Shown: positions 49,701 through 62,466 of the stretch, piece by piece | Position numbering within the stretch: position 1 is the first letter of the stretch | How the letters are laid out: every line of letters begins with the position of its first letter | From: Tyto alba | Taxonomy: Eukaryota; Chordata; Aves; Strigiformes; Tytonidae | NCBI RefSeq assembly: GCF_018691265.1 | Contig: NW_024881321.1 | Coordinates: forward strand, 13,519,387 to 13,583,386 | Reading direction: 5' to 3' | DNA length: 64,000 bases | The notes under the pieces: model-generated | The model's input: the letters and a program-made list of their open reading frames with translations, nothing else | The model's database searches: none | What the model was told of the DNA's origin: nothing | Translations under genes and position numbers: made by a program

Positions 49701-52700
49701 AACAAACAGAATTCTCTATTCATTTCTTTACATGTCTGCACTGAAAAATCAGCTCTTGGCATGTGTCATGCAGCTGGGACAAAAAAAAGTGTGTAATTTC
49801 ATTCGGTGCTCCAGTTGGATTTGATTTCCTAACACCTCCTGCAATAAGGACAAACTGTTGTTTTTGCAGAAGTCTGGGCAACTAACCCTACAGAAAGCCT
49901 CTAAAAACACACTGGTTGGGAATGGAGGAAACTGTGAAATGCACATGCCAACAGTTTTATTTGGTAATAAATTTAATCTTTTGGCATAATTGCCATATGG
50001 CACATGATTTTCTTGTCTCTCTTTTTTTTTTTTTTTTTTTTTTTTTCCTTTTTGTTTAAGTTTTAGCAGGTTTTCATTAGAAATTAGTGGTTTTCTTTTG
50101 TTTCTAAAAAAATCCCTTTATTAGGGCAAACATTCTTTTCTTACTTTCCACTAAAGCCCAAGGGTCTGTCAAAGGTAATTATGTATTCACAATACCCTGC
50201 TATGTGTATGTATATTTTGTTCAAAATCCTTTTAAGAAGAAAGCAATGTCCAGATGAAGATGGACCAGAACCAGGACTGTAAATTAAATCAAACACATAA
50301 AAAAATTAGATTTATAGCATGTTTGCTCCTTCAATCTACAGCTCATTTATTCTAAATACCTATTCCCAGTGAATAATTTTCTGGATGTCACCACAATTTA
50401 CTAGGGTCAGCATCCAAGTGTAGTACAAGCAACATATTTAAATTAGTTTATTTGGTCAGGAAAGAGCAATATAACCTGGTGTATATCAAGAAATTGTTAA
50501 TTTGGCTGTACTCAGGAACAAAAACATTTCTGCTGCAATAGAGCAGTGGCAAGCTGGAAGTATCGTATCTTTTTCAGTTGCATAAATGAGATTCCTAAAA
50601 AGGTGCTGAATAAATATTAGTCTAATGTCATTCTTCCAAGGAGGATATTAGAGTCCTAACTTTAAGCATCTGGATTCAGACTGGGAGAAGCATGAACCAA
50701 TATCCAGGCTGAACCACATGCATCGGGGAGCTTGGGTCCCCAAAGAGAAGAATCCTACTCCTTAGTTCTTAATCCTTTTTGCACCCAAGGTGCATGAGAC
50801 CCTTTGTCAAATTATTTTCATGTGGTCCAAGGAGAGAGAACAAAAACAGGAGAGTTAGAAAGCTTTCAGTTTCTGTTTCTCCCCTTCTACAGATGAAAAC
50901 TGGAAAAAAATATGTCAGGCTTAATATTGCTCCTTTTGCTACTAGTTTCCTCATCATGTATTATGAAACTACCAGTTACGTGGGGTCTGTGTTTTCCCTG
51001 CATTGGAAAGAAAGGGAGATTAATAATCTTTTAATTAGAAATCTATCCTGTTAAGAAGAACAAAATCTTATAGCCTGATGAATTGAAGAAAAGCATTATA
51101 TGATTTTATAGGTCTGTACTTCCCCATTCATGACAGTGTGCAGTATATTAACAGTACGGAAGCTATTTCTTTAAAAGAAAGCATGAAAATACTTTAGGTA
51201 AAATCGTAACTATCTTAATTTCTCAATTCAGTGGGAGTTTTGGTATGTGCTAAGCTTGCAGTAAAAATGAGTTATGAAAATAGCTGTCATACAGGCCATT
51301 TTCAAAACATGAATAATTCAAACAAGTTCCTAATTTTTTTTCTTCAAAAAATATTAAACTCTGTTGCTTGTACAATTAATGCAGCTGAAATAGTGAGATT
51401 TTAAAAGCAACCACTTATTCTATACAATAACATTTCATTGGAATCTTTATTGTGTTTATTTTCATGGATCGCAACAGACAATATATCCTGCACAAGGAAA
51501 AAATGTAATCCATTTTACCGACAGTGCACAGTCAAAAGAGAGATGGAGTTTGCACTTCGCATGTTGTGAATGAAAATTGAGAATATATGTAATAAGCATT
51601 TCTAAATGTTAATGAGTTATTGAGCTGTGTGTCTCCTAGTGTGTTAGTGATTATTTTTAATTTATTTTCTAGCTTCTACACAACTTTTCTGTAGGAAAAG
51701 AAAGCCCAAATGAAATTAAAGTGAAAATATACAATGAAGCAAAATTAATAAAAAGCAAATGCTATTGAAATTAAAACCGTATTTGCCCCAGGGTAAATTC
51801 ATAGCGAGATTCAAGCCAGGAGTGACTATGGCAATAAAGCTCCAGCCAGAACTGTCCCTGGGTCTTCCAGAAAAGGGTACTCTTCATAGCTATTCTCTTC
51901 AGAGACACATGTGCATACACAGGCAGGAAAAATAGCTGCTGCTTAAAATATTTAAATTTTTTTAAACATCAAATGCAAGTAATTTTATTTCCCCTCCATA
52001 ATAAATGAAGTTAAAACACGTATCTTGTCCTTGCAGTTCTTCCTGAAACCACAATTTTATCAAAACCATCCTAGCTCAGAATTTGGATGGAAAACATCTA
52101 TGTAGCAAATACAAATCAGAAAGAAGTATGTGTGTATAGGACAGAAATACAAAAACCATCCAATTGAAAAAATATCTAAAAGACTGTGAACAAACACTGT
52201 GGACCAAAGATTCTGTTCAAATGCATGGCAGGGTTTGGGAAACCACAATTAGGTTCCCTCTTCCCCCACAGGCTTACCATGTAGCTTCTGCTAAATGGCT
52301 TAGAAAAAGCAAATACTTCTATGGACATTTCAGTCCTAGAGCTGGAAGTTACATCTACCCATAAGAAAACAATTCTTACTGTGTTTAACATGATCATGTC
52401 TTCCAGATCCTCAGTGTCAGCAATATCACAAAATAGTTCTGCTGCTTAACCATCTTTGCCACTGAAAAGCTTTTGTAAACATCTAACTTAAAAAACTCTT
52501 CCTTCTATTTCAAATCAGTATTTTTGCTTATCTGAATTGTCTTACAGTCTCAAGTGACCTTAATATAGAGACATATCACACATGAGCTGAGCTACATCAG
52601 TGGATCATGTCTAATTACACTTCAATTAAGTTTGGCTAAGAGTACTCACAGTCTGCTATTGAAGCTCGGAGGATGTGCAGTGACCATGAAGCTTCTGCAA

Positions 52701-54181
52701 ATCAGTCATGTATCTGATCTGGGCATGAAATCTATTCCCTTGTGTTCTCAGGACTGATTGCCTCCTTCTCTAGTCCATCCAAATCCCTGAAGGACTCTTG
52801 CTAGATCAGTTTAGGTAGGAAGCACTCCTGAATCGCACCTAACAAATCTGGCACCACACACAAATAGTTGTTGCTGTTTCATCTAACAGGTTAGGGAACA
52901 TATTCTGAACTGGGCTGAAGCCATTTTTCTTGATGGGAGTCAAAATGACGAGTGTTTCCCACTCTCCCAGGGAGAGTTATATTACTTCTACAGTGAAATA
53001 AAGTGGAATTAAACTAAGAAAAGCTTAATCTAATAGTAGCATTTCACTACTACATCATTGCTGCATTTAGAAGAGAGGGATAAATTAGAGGTGGTTGGAA
53101 AAGTAGGCTAATGCTCCAGTTATCAACTCAGATATGACAGCCAGCGGTCAAAGAGCACCTGCATACAGTCAGACAGAATTAGTAAACTAAAAATTAAAAA
53201 AAATAAAAAATTATTATTGACTCATTTCCAAAGTGATTAGGAAGTATTTGTTGTCATTATCCCAGAAATGCATACCACCTTGCTACTGTTTGTGTGTGGT
53301 ACAGTCCTGCAGTCCTGTAGCTACAGCACTACCCTGCAAGCCTCAGTAGAGCCCTGCTGGCAAAATATCAGGGAAGACTTCCTAATGATACCAATTCTGC
53401 CCAACTTGAAGATGATGTCCCAACAAGAACAGCTTAAACAGACACACTTAGCACATATATAAGATATAGTCAGGCTGCTAGAAAGTAGAGAGCTTCAAAG
53501 AGCAAAAAGTACTGGATAAAGAAATAGATGCCTTCTAACATCTTCTATTCATCCTGAAATAAGCTAAATCTCCTAGTGAAATTGTACAGTTCTAAAAAGT
53601 AGGACTCCTAGAAAATTCTGACTAATAAATAAAAATGCAAATTTATGCTCCCACTCAAAGATTAATATAAAAATCTAGTCCCTCCCTTTGTTTTTTCTCT
53701 ACTTAGTATTCATTACATATTTGACTACTCTTGTTAAATGTGATCCATAGCACTCAGCCTAATTTAACAACTTATTTACACCTACATCATGTGTATCTGG
53801 CAAATTCAACTTCTTAAAGTATGCTAAGTTGCTTTTATGAGCAACTTAACCTAGCAATGAAGAGAAGTTATGCACCTTCACAGGCTTACAGAGATCCTGC
53901 CTGCTTACACACCTTAAATCTCTTCAGTAACTGCATAAAAATACAGTCACTTAGGTCAGGAGAAATAGTTCAGTAGGCAATGAATATTAAAGCACAAATT
54001 AGATGGCAACATTAGAAAATTGCTCCTGAACAGCTCTTTCAGAAAGATAACTAAAAGACTTTCCACAGCCATTTATTGTGATAATACACAGCCCTCAACA
54101 GTTAGACAGAGGCGTCTAATGCGGTATCTCAAGTCATGTCACAGCTTTCTGCCTTTTTGATCATGGTTGTCCACTGGGAAA

Positions 54182-54212
<31 letters not shown>

Positions 54213-55207
54213 CCCTATTGCTCTGCTACATTTCAAGAGAATGAAGAATGAAGTCAGGATCACATGGAGGTTCAGTATGTTTTAGAAAGGTCTGTCCTTG
54301 AGCATATTAGCTCCTGTCACTGGGGTGGCCGTAATGTTGCTGCTGAAAGAATGTTTTCATTATATATATTACACGTATTATACTATACACATCAAATATA
54401 CACATATGCATTGTACACATTATTTGCACTAATGTTATATGCCATATGTTATATAAAAATAAGCAAATAAAAGTCAGATGAACTACTTGCAAGGAAAACA
54501 TGCTAACATTATTTCCCAAAACGTGTGAAGAGATATCAGAGTATTAAGCAACAAGTGTAACTACTCATGGAACTTAAATCACTGTAAAAAATAATCACTA
54601 TCAAGGACATCCAGGTATTTGTGAATGCATATATCTACTTTTCATTTAAAATTCATGATTCCAAGCCAGCCGATTGACTAATGTCTATATGTACCTGCTA
54701 TATTTTCTTAGATCAGTTTTCCTTTTCTGTGTGTGTAAGCCATAAGGCAAGCATACTAAGGTTAATCTTGGTACCATTAAGTGGCACATAATAAAATATA
54801 ACATCTGCTTGCCATGTCTATTAGAAGAATAAGGTGGAATTTCCAATCAAAGCACTATCTTTTGGACAAATTTGAACTTACTGGTTCTGCCAACGTTCTC
54901 AAAGCTTCTGCAAAAATTAAGAATGATAAACTTTTGGTGATAAGTATTACAGAAAATATGCAGAGAAAGGGAAGAGGAACTTTTAAGTAGAATTGTTAAA
55001 TGAGTAGTCCAACATCTTATAGTAATTTAAAGGCAAGTTAATTAAAATAGCGTCTCCTTATTTCTTACAATTTCAGGCTGGGATTCTCCTGATCCCAAGA
55101 CAGAACTTGGACATTTTTTTGTAGGTAGTTAAGAAAAAATAACAATCCTGAAAAAACAGCTTCCACAGTATCTGTAAACCCATCTGCCTTCCTCAGTTGC
55201 CACATCT
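46765..55207. other. Unique noncoding DNA, 8.4 kb
   Basis: No gene is recognised. Homopolymers: 23 A at 47756-47778, about 25 T at 50022-50046, 28 T at 54185-54212. The longest ATG frame is 131 codons (48202-48597). It has no known domain and no visible exon context, and is discussed among the rejected items. Confidence 0.5.
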
Positions 55208-55499
55208 TGGTGTATTTGGTGTACATGGCAAGGCTTTGACACTGGAGGGCTGTGGGGCGACCTCCGTGCGGGGAGGCCGGGGCTGCCCCGGGCCGGACAC
55301 AGCCGGTTCCAGCCAGCTCCAACCCACCCACCGCAGGGCACGGCTCGGCCCCTCGGCCGGGGTGATGGGCACCTGGGGGAAAACAGCCCTCAAAAAGGGC
55401 AAAATGCTTCACAGGCAGTGAGGAGTGAGGGAAAAAAAGTGTGAGAAACAACTCTGCGGACACCAAGGTGAGAGCAGAAGGAGGGGAAGAGGCGCTACA

Positions 55500-55645
55500 G
55501 GCACCACAGCAGAGATTCCCCTGCAGCCCCTGGAGGAGACGAGGTCTGAGCAGATATATACACTGCTGCCTGTGGAGGATCCTATGCCAGAGGAAGTTCA
55601 TCCTAAAGGACTGCAGTCCATGGGATGGATCTGCATTGGAGCAGG
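55500..55645 (+). repeat. Degenerate internal repeats of the LTR
   Basis: The motif 'CTGCAGCCC-tGGAgGA...GGagCAG' recurs in decayed form: CTGCAGCCCCTGGAGGAGAC near 55522, CTGCTGCCTGTGGAGGATCC near 55563, CTGCAGTCCATGGGATGGA near 55611, each followed by a (G)GAGCAG- or AGAGGAAG-like segment. The spacing is about 40-50 bp. In other copies of this LTR type the number of such units varies. Confidence 0.6.
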
Positions 55646-55795
55646 GGAAAAATGTGAGTAGGAAGGAGAAGCAGAAAAGAACCATTACGGATTGACCCCT
55701 ACTCACCATTTCCCATCCTCCTGCACTGTTTGGGGTGGGGGGGAAGGTGTTGTTTTAGTTTATCTTTTTTTTTCACCATCCAACTCTAAGTTGAC

Positions 55796-55801
55796 AATAA
55801 A
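55796..55801 (+). terminator. LTR polyadenylation signal AATAAA
   Basis: AATAAA about 180 bases before the LTR end, in the block conserved in this LTR family. It supports the plus orientation. Confidence 0.6.
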
Positions 55802-55981
55802 TCAAATTTATTTTCTCCCAGTCAAGTCTGTTTTACCCAGGATGGTAACTGGTAAGCTATCTCCCTTTCTTTACCTTGACCCATAAGCTTTTTCATCTTA
55901 TTTTCCCTTCGTCCTACTGAGGAGTGGGAGTGAGAAAGGCTCTGGGTGGGCGTCTGGCATCTGGCCAAGATCAACCCACCA

Positions 55982-58900
55982 AAAATCATACACTGAAGAT
56001 TTTCACACGTTTAAGGTCCTGCTTCTGAAGACACTGGGAAGAGTCTCAATTTCGACAGAGCTCAGCAGTTTCACACCCAGAACAGACTTAAGCCTCATTA
56101 GGATCAATAAGCTAGATGTTCTTCTACTTCCTTTTTCTGAGGGTTTGATCTTACAGGCACTGCTAAGCACCTGTTACAGAGTGCCACTTAAAAGTACCAC
56201 TTAAAAAATAAAACCTGGTTGCAGGAAGAACCATTGGTCCCAATTATCTACTAGTTCAAGCACTGATATAACATGTGAGAGGATACAGTTCAATTGTCTT
56301 TCAAGAGGATTCCATCTCCTGTTGCCAAGTAAAGTCCTGTAGCTGTCAGACTATGAGTTATGATGGGGTGTTTTTCATTCTTTCTCCTGAAACCATACAT
56401 GATGATCCATAAGGCACCCCCTTCTCCCTGCTATTAGCTTGCTTAAATAGCTCTCTCCTCATCACAGTAAATTTTGTGGATTCCACCCCAGACACAGAAC
56501 TCTCCCTGTGCACTACATGGGTGGCTACAGATCTAGCCAAGGTTCAGCTTTGGATACAGACACACATGCAAGATTTTGGCATGTCAATGCTCAGGATACA
56601 GCCCTTGCTTCCTTTTTCACATCTCAGCATGACTGCTTCCATCATGACTTACATTAAAAAAGTAAGCATTGTTGTGAATTTAATGATGTCTTCACCTTTC
56701 ACTGACAACAGATTATGCTTGTTAAAGAGTTTTTTTTTTGCTATTGTTTTACATCTAGCTTCCAGCACTAGCCGGCTTTATACACTTCTTTCCATTCAGC
56801 TGAGCAAAAAAGCTATAGTAGTAGCTTGAAAAAAGCAAAAACTCTTTTAATTCATTTTGCTCCACTGACTGGGAACCACATTTATGAAACACTATGAAAC
56901 AGATATGAACTATTTTATATTAACAGAACTTGCCTCTCCTCCACCATGGACCCTGCATTTTCTGTTAGCACTGGAAGAGGGGGTATGTATGTTTATGTGA
57001 GCCAGGACATTCCTAAAAACAAGATTATAAGCCTCAAGTGGCTACAGCAAAGAAATGCTTATTTCATTCAAAATAAATGGAGAAACTCTTGGACTATAAC
57101 TGGAGTCATATGTTATAAATCAGCTTATTGAATAACACAGCCTTGGAACAATCACTGTTCTGGGACAGTCTTCTACTACATAGTAAAACTTCCATAAAAA
57201 CAGTTACATTCTATGTTGCTAATAATAAACACTGGAAAACTAGAAATGCTTTTCCTGCCTTCTTGCTGGCTCTTTTATAATGGCTTTGGGCATAACTCTT
57301 AGGAATTATACAAGCCAGACATAAACTAAAAGCTATCTTGAAGGCTAAACTGATAGGAATTTCTTTTATGTTCTTTTCTGAACTAGTGCTTTCTCTGCTA
57401 TCATTAATCTATTATCTTCCATTAGTGGAGCTTATGCTTTTCATGCTGTGAGAACCTAAACTCCCGACAGAAATGCTAAGATGCTATATCTGCAGGATAG
57501 GACTCTCCTGTGCTTGTTAATAATATAAAGGAAAAAAGCAGTACCAAATCTCATTATCATCAGAAGGGTGAAAGAGTCTCAGGAATTAAAAATAAAAATA
57601 AAAAAAATGGGGGGTCCTCACTGTCAAAACAGGGGCAGTTAGATACCCTGAATTTTCTACCACCCTAGACACGTCAATCAAAGATAACACAATGCAAGAG
57701 TATCTGAGTGACACTTCAAGCTGCATTCACAAGCAACCTGTCTCATTCAAAGTCAATGAAGAGACAGGACTTACAAGCCCACACTGGAAAGTTATTGAAA
57801 TGTGACTGACATCTCAAAGGAAAAGTGTCAATGGGATAGCATGACCCTGTGCTGAAACACTGCAAGGTTAATCAAAGTTATGGCAGTCGGGAGCTAGAAA
57901 GACCCTAACTTAGATTGAATTCTTGTAGTCACAGCAGTGATTGGGTCACTATCTCCTTTTCACTTCCTCTCCCACTGACATTTGCACCCCAATTTTTTAT
58001 CATTTGTCCACTCTTCTTTTGGTTTCATTTTAGAAAGGTACTGGTAGATGTTGCCTGAGAGAAGGTTTTCTACATCCAAGTAATGATAGGTTTCCCTTTT
58101 CCTTCTCTGGGACTCACTGTGCTGTTAACATATGATCTAAGATAGTAAATATACCATTGGGAGATTAAAAGAAAGTGCTACAAATTGTAGAGTTATTGCT
58201 CAAAAGAGAGTAGGGAAAGCCTGAGTTAAAGGATCAGTAGAAGTCCTCTGAGCTTCTATGGAGCAATAAAGGGAGTAGGTAAAAGCTGAGACTGTTTCTT
58301 AAAGTTTCCTAACTCCCTAAATCCAGGGAGTTTCTGACAATTCGTTATCTACCAGTATCACATCAGAAAACATATTACATATCTCCTTCTCTCACCACCC
58401 CACCCACTCCCTAATTTTGTAGGTCTATAAAGACTTTATTCTTTCACATGAATTTGTGTAAATATGTCAGTAACTATCTTTTTTATTCAGTGCTATTAAG
58501 GTTTCAGTGTAGACCAGAACTATCCATTTAGCCTAAGCACACTCTGCAAAGTAACAAAGCTAGTAATAGAGATAAATTAAAGAATACAGGATACAGACAA
58601 TGTAATAGTTATGTTCATATTCTCATGGTTACAAAATGCACTATTTAAGTAATTTAAGCAAGTATGACTTACTTTTATACCAAAAAAAAAAAAAAAAAAA
58701 AAAAAAAAGAATTCTCTGGTTAATTTTTTTTCCTGGATGGAATATTTTTGCTTTCTTGCGTTTACTTCATATGTTTCTTGTTTTCTTACTCTGTCAGCCC
58801 ATAGCAGTATCTCACAGATACAAATAGCACCTTCTTGACACTGCATATCATTAGCTAAAAATGCTAGTGGCCCTATTCAGTTGGTTTCATTCCCTGCTCC

Positions 58901-59973
58901 TCCTCCTTTTCTAGAAGGCAAACAGTCTAGAAAGTAAATATGATTATTCCCTAGAGCCTAAGGACCTAGAAACCTTTTTTCCTTCCACAGACTCACTGTC
59001 TCATTTCTAAATCACTGCCTGCACTCAATGTCACACAACATTTCCATTATGGAATCAGTACTCTAGTCAATTATTTAATTAAAGGAAGATTTACCAAATA
59101 ATACTCGTTTCTCCTCCAGTAAAAAGATAAAAGCAATATGATAACAAAATATTTATTTCTTTATTATTAATTATTTTTTTAAACCAGTGATGGGGAAACT
59201 TTGGATGGGGGGGAAGATCACCTTGGGAATATATTATATCAAACATGACCAGCAAGGACTTTTCTTTTAGGAAGAATAATGGTTTAATGTTTAATTAATC
59301 CTATCCATTTCTGCATTTATGGGAAGGCAGAGAAGAAGAGTCTGCTTTATAATGTGGAAAATTAAATATTAAAAACTTTGTGCCTATTTGACTTTACATT
59401 TTCTTGTTATGAATGGGTATTTTCACTTTATTTCACTTTCTTCAAACTACAAGAGACAGAAGCAATTACCACAGGTCTGCTGAACAAAGGTATTCTCAAT
59501 GTACCTCTGATACTGACTTGCCAATCCCAAAACAAAACAAAAAATTAAAAACCATTTAAAGTATTAATGGAACCTTTAAAACTCACATTCAAAGTGACGC
59601 AGGTTACTCAAGATTAGAGAAGGTCAGGGAGAACTTCAGAAAAGCTGAACAAAGTTATGTATTTAAGAAACTCAACAGATAAAATTCAGTGTAGACAAGA
59701 GGCAATACACACTGGATGAAATAATGTGAATTGCCCTTATGTACAAATGGGTTCTAAATTAAGTGCACCTATTCAGAGAAAAATATGTGGAAAGTATTTT
59801 GGACAGTTCAATAAAACCATCTGTTCCATGTACAAGGGTAGTCAAAAAGTCCAACAATATTATTAAGGCCTGAAGAATTCAGAGTACTAAAAGAGAGAAC
59901 AATAACTAAACTAAAGCCTTTAAATACAGTGACCCTAAATAGTCTATGCTTTTGCCTCATTTCAAAAAGCATA

Positions 59974-60009
<36 letters not shown>

Positions 60010-60119
60010 TCCAGCCAGAGGAAAGCAGAAAAATAATGAAGATGGTTAAAAATATGACAGTTCCTGAGCTGGGAGAAAGGACGGAGCAGAGGTACAAATG
60101 ACCTCTCTGAGTCACTCAC
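55982..60119. other. Unique noncoding DNA
   Basis: No gene is recognised. Homopolymers: 28 A at 58681-58708 and 32 A at 59976-60007. The 117-codon plus frame at 56476-56829 has no motif. A GTGAGT at 60114-60119 on the minus strand belongs to the donor of the next feature. Confidence 0.5.
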
Positions 60120-60430
60120 CTACCAGACATTTCTGCTCCCCTTCCACTTCTGAGTGGGGCCTCTGAGAAATGCCCCGCTATCCCTCCTCTGCAAGAGCCC
60201 TGACCCCCTGTCGCTCCAGCACGGAGCCCCTGCTGAGCCCCGGCCCCTGCCGGGCTCACAGCCCCGCGCTGCCTGTGCCCACATCCCCCTGCGCTGTGCC
60301 TGCGGCCCCGGGGCAAAGCACCCTGCAGCGGGAAGGGACGGGGTGCTGGGCAGCACCCACCTTCACCCCCCTACTCACTGCGCGGACACTGTGCAGCAGG
60401 GCAGGCTCAAGCCCAGATGCTAAAAGTATG
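60120..60430 (-). other. GC-rich block, candidate first exon on the minus strand
   Basis: Roughly two thirds G+C against an AT-rich surround, with sharp edges. By hand I count 14 CpGs in 60121-60420, an observed/expected ratio of about 0.4, which is below the usual CpG-island threshold. At its left edge, read on the minus strand, TAG|GTGAGT makes a near-consensus splice donor (exon end at 60120). Just inside is an ATG (60128-60130) with G at -3, reading M-S-G before the donor. The frame stays open upstream for over 60 codons and is Gly/Arg/Ala-rich, as GC-rich sequence would give. It could be a 5' exon of an unlisted gene or lncRNA, a decayed CpG island, or a GC-rich repeat. No product can be named. 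Confidence 0.35.
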
Positions 60431-61978
60431 TCCGTTTTAGTACGTACTACTAAGAGCAGTACAAATGATGAAATCTTTACTGTGGGCCTTAGATACTGCT
60501 GGGTGGAAAACTTCTAAAAGGAAAATTCTTCCAAATTTCTCCCCTAGCACAAGATGGTCCCCCTCTCTCCCTTGTGCTGTCCTTGCGGCATTTCATCCTC
60601 TCTCATGTTCCAGTCATCTTCTTCTGTTTCCACTTTGGACTCAGTTATCTTTCCTTTCCCATCTCTATTTGTTCACCCTCACTTTCTATGTGTTTTCTTC
60701 ACAAAGGTCCTGGAGGCTAAAAGGAGCCTAAATAGAATACAGTGTTATGCCTCCCATAGTAAATGTTCTCTCTCTTCCACTGCTGAGTGCTTGATCTTCC
60801 TTTCAAGAGATGCAGCCCAGCGGGCTGCCAGCAATTCGCTGCGCACTGTGTTGTGCCCAATACTCTGAATTTGACTTGTTCAATTCACATTCAGACCCCA
60901 GTCTAACTACACAATTAAAATCCACTGTCTTGTCTCATCTGCTGGCGCCCACTTCCTCACCACCCTGATGTGCACTCTTCTTGCTCTGTACAGAAAAATT
61001 ATCATAACTGAATTTAAATTTAACATTAGTTTAGTTAAAATTTGCATGGAAAATCTCGACCATGAAATCTACTCTGGTTCACAATAAAATAGTCAGGAAT
61101 GTCACATAGCCTTATTAGGGAAGTATTAGTTCCTGCATTTAGCTTTACGTTTCTCAGTTTGATTAAAACCAGAATGTCCATGTCACTGTTCCATTCTGAC
61201 CTCCTCCCTCTTGTTACTCAAGTAATGCTGCAGTCTCAATGTACTTGGCCTCTCCCTGAGACCACTTAAACTTTGGACTTTTTCTCTCCTCATGTTCCCA
61301 GAGGTCTATTCATACTCAAGAATATCCCATGGTTGTTTTTCATCCTTATTGATTACTGCTAATTTTCTGCCTTCCATGCTGGGATTTTTCCCTCTTTCTG
61401 CTGTTAAAGAAAGAACAAGAACCAAAGTCTGCCACCCAAGTGTCTTTGCCATAAACCCCATTCATTCCTAGCCACTTTGCATTTGGTTCAGTGTTGATGG
61501 TGTTACATTATGCATCTATTATGAACTGTGACACCTGTGTGCAAATGTCAAAGGACACAAACCTCTGTAAAGGCATGACACTAATAATAGTCCATCCAGA
61601 ATAGGCACTGAAACAACTTTCATTTTATGTTATTGCCTGTAAGTGTCACCTAGCACAGATGGCCCTGACAGCCAGCCTGGAGGCCTGAATTTCGAATTGT
61701 AATTTTGCTATTGGTTTATTTAGAGAAGTTAGGAGAGCTGCGTCCTTCTTTTCCCATCTGTAAAACACAGTTAGTCAAGGTTACTTCCTCTAAAAAGCTT
61801 TTAAATCTATTCAAACAAATGTCAAAATAAGAACTAAGTATTTATTATTTTTTAATCATTGAGAGGTTTTTACAGAGCCAGCCCCAAGGTTATACTTGAG
61901 CTCTGCTGATTAACTGCTGTTTTATAGGTATGTGTAGCCAGTATTTTGTGTAAATATATTGGTTTCTGTGTCTCTCAG
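60421..61978. other. Unique noncoding DNA
   Basis: No gene is recognised. A pyrimidine-rich stretch at 60540-60720 carries two overlapping open frames (60465-60731 and 60554-60868) without motifs. A weak MIR-like segment (CTTTTCCCATCTGTAAAACA near 61748) is too short to call. Confidence 0.5.
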
Positions 61979-62287
61979 GTGTTCTGGCTAAGAAGCTAGA
62001 TGTTTGGTTGCGACCCAAGAGAAGATTTGCGACGGCAAAGCCCCCTAGCTTTTCCAAAAACAAAGGACGTCATTGTAGAGAGGCTAACTCGGTATGAAAT
62101 TTAGAAAATGGAGTTGTCTGGCAAGGAACTTATTATTACAGAAAACTTGAAAGAAAATAAAGGTTTCAGATCCAAACCAGATATTGCGGCCAATAAACTG
62201 AGGATCAGAGACAAGCAAGAAGTTGGCCTCCCTTCTAATGAAAGTCCATTAGGGACGCTGATAGACTGTGACTGCTTTTCTTCCTAA
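61979..62287 (+). other. Exon-like or conserved-element-like segment with two short open frames
   Basis: A TTTCTGTGTCTCTCAG acceptor ends at 61978. The next 110 bases hold five CpGs, far denser than the surround. One frame from 61981 is open for 37 codons and is Lys/Arg-rich (includes WLRPKRRFATAKPPSFSKNK) before TGA at 62095. A second frame starts at ATG 62108 and runs 59 codons to TAA 62285-62287. It is Lys/Glu-rich at the N-terminus and ends DCDCFSS, and has an in-frame stop just upstream. I recognise neither peptide, and both lengths are within chance. The CpG retention points more to a constrained regulatory element or short exon than to drifted DNA. Confidence 0.25.
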
Positions 62288-62433
62288 CTTTATTAATTAG
62301 AACCCTCAGGAAATTCAAAAGCAAAAAAGAGGGTGAGAGGGAACGTTTGCCAGAATTGCTGCAGCATGTGTCAAACCCTCTCACTTTTAAGACATGTATA
62401 CAAACCAGTAACATTTTATCTATTCCAGCACAT

Positions 62434-62466
62434 CTGAGCTCAGTGGGAAAATCCCACTGAGTTCAG
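62434..62466. repeat. 14-bp stem-loop, one G-T mismatch
   Basis: Left arm CTGAGCTCAGTGGG (62434-62447), loop AAAAT, right arm CCCACTGAGTTCAG (62453-62466). Thirteen of 14 positions pair and the remaining one is a G-T wobble in RNA. The inner nine pairs are perfect. It is too short for a pre-miRNA. The CAGTGGGA/TCCCACTG pairing recalls motifs in some ancient amniote repeats, so it may be a relic of one. Confidence 0.8.

Larger units (their letters stand above)
55208..55981 (+). mobile_element. Diverged avian ERV LTR with CpG-rich U3
   Basis: The unit runs from TGGTGTATTTGG to GATCAACCCACCA, so the ends form a short TGGTG/CACCA inverted repeat. The left part is GC- and CpG-rich (55250-55370) and contains GGTTCCAGCCAGCTCCAAC. 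Next comes GAGAAACAACTCTGCGGACA, then a zone of degenerate repeats, then an AATAAA signal and a conserved end block (GTCAAGTCTGTTTTACCC, TGGTAACTGGTAAG). All follow, in order, a long LTR family I know from songbird genomes. No gag/pol/env is beside it, so it is a solo LTR or fragment. I could not find a clean target duplication, and the start is approximate. The 214-codon minus-strand frame here is antisense LTR, not a gene. Confidence 0.75.

Noticed and set aside
55065..55709. 214-codon minus-strand open frame
   Set aside because: It runs antisense through the CpG-rich LTR. GC-rich sequence has few stops, and nothing in the product is recognisable.
60116..60130. M-S-G-R start resembling the N-terminus of histones H2A/H4
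   Set aside because: The frame stops at once (TGA after GTAGG) and no histone sequence follows; those genes are normally intronless.
62434..62466. microRNA precursor
   Set aside because: The 14-bp stem with a 5-nt loop is far too short for Drosha/Dicer processing, and I recognise no known miRNA seed family.
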